This document shows positions 5,385-5,839 of a DNA stretch of 5,839 nt, one piece after another. Every line of letters begins with the position of its first letter. Position 1 is the stretch's first letter. This DNA comes from JAAYYM01 sp964483155 (GTDB lineage Bacteria > Bacillota > Clostridia > Lachnospirales > Lachnospiraceae): assembly GCA_964483155.1 (NCBI GenBank), contig CAZAAC010000098.1, positions 1-5,839 on the forward strand, written 5' to 3'. The notes under the pieces were generated by a model. That model was not told where the DNA came from, did no database searches, and worked only from the letters and a program-made list of their open reading frames with translations. The translations under genes and the position numbers were made by a program.

Positions 5385-5839
5385 ATGATTGATTTTGCAA
5401 AGTATGAGCGTGCAACTGAAAAAACATTTTATAAAAAACTTGGCAAGGTAATAAATGTTGTCGGATTGACAATTGAATCAATCGGTCCCGATGCTAAAAT
5501 GAGCGATTTGTGCCAAATTACAACAGAGAATGAGAATACGATACTGGCTGAAGTGGTTGGGTTTAAGGATAATAAGACATTGCTGATGCCCTATGAAAAT
5601 ACTAGGGGAATTGCACATGGTTGTACCGTTGAGAATTTGGGATTTCCACTCACAGTTCAGGTTAGCGAACAATTATTGGGAAAAACATTAGATGGTCTCG
5701 GAAGACCCATGGACGAAACAATAATTCCCATCAGTGCGACATATCCTGTTGAGGCACCACCACCAGACCCGATGGAAAGAGCTCTGATTGATGAAGTGCT
5801 TCCACTTGGCGTAAAGGCAGTAGATGGTTTGATTACTGT
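5385..5839 (+). CDS. fliI: Flagellum-specific export ATPase FliI (N-terminal part, cut by window end)
   Basis: The frame is open from ATG 5385 to the window end, giving 151 complete codons of a protein usually near 435-440 residues. FliI is the hexameric ATPase of flagellar type III export, related to the F1 beta subunit. Visible family features are GKVINVVGLTIESIGP (20-35), the beta-barrel motif AEVVGFKDNKTLLMP (55-69), LLGKTLDGLGRPMD (97-110), and the proline-rich APPPDPMER (124-132) leading into LPLGVKAVDGLIT (139-151). The Walker A loop normally follows within about 20 residues and lies beyond the window, so catalytic integrity cannot be judged. AAGGAA (5373-5378), within the last fliH codons, sits six bases before the ATG. 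The gap to fliH is three bases, implying translational coupling. Confidence 0.97.
   Translation, partial: MIDFAKYERATEKTFYKKLGKVINVVGLTIESIGPDAKMSDLCQITTENENTILAEVVGFKDNKTLLMPYENTRGIAHGCTVENLGFPLTVQVSEQLLGKTLDGLGRPMDETIIPISATYPVEAPPPDPMERALIDEVLPLGVKAVDGLIT

Noticed and set aside
657..5839. Search for an undescribed system, inserted cargo gene, mobile element, CRISPR array or tRNA within the operon
   Set aside because: The genes are packed with gaps of 28 bases or less in the standard order, each is of normal length where complete, and no direct repeats, transposase fragments or structured RNA genes are visible.

Overview
The window is the start of a flagellar operon from a motile, AT-rich member of the Firmicutes. 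The gene order codY - flgB - flgC - fliE - fliF - fliG - fliH - fliI, strong purine-rich Shine-Dalgarno sequences, and the presence of CodY (a regulator restricted to Firmicutes) point to this phylum. The divergent, acidic FliF and the style of FliH suggest a clostridial lineage, most likely Lachnospiraceae-like (Roseburia/Butyrivibrio type). That family-level placement is inference.

Layout. Bases 1-407 hold the C-terminal half of CodY, cut by the window edge. Bases 408-656 are the only non-coding stretch. It carries a two-storey hairpin terminator for codY, a tandem 18-bp near-repeat that supplies its 5' arm, a second AT-rich hairpin, and a sigma-A-like promoter that abuts the flgB ribosome binding site. 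From 657 to the window end, seven genes run without a break on the + strand, with gaps of 3 to 28 bases and one overlap (fliG/fliH). No gene on the - strand is supported.

Function. FliF forms the MS ring in the membrane. FliE joins the MS ring to the rod, and FlgB and FlgC are proximal rod proteins. FliG is the rotor protein on the cytoplasmic face of the MS ring that meets the stator. FliH and FliI are the stalk and ATPase of the flagellar type III export apparatus. The genes therefore encode the basal body from rod to rotor plus the start of the export machinery. FliI is cut before its Walker A motif. fliJ would be expected downstream but is not visible.

Novelty. The gene content and order match the conserved Firmicutes fla/che arrangement, and I see no undescribed system. 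The points worth a second look are small. They are the architecture of the codY-flgB intergenic region (repeat/terminator, a promoter with almost no 5' UTR, a weak CodY-box-like match, a short ORF over a hairpin), the start codon of fliH, and an A9 run in fliH.
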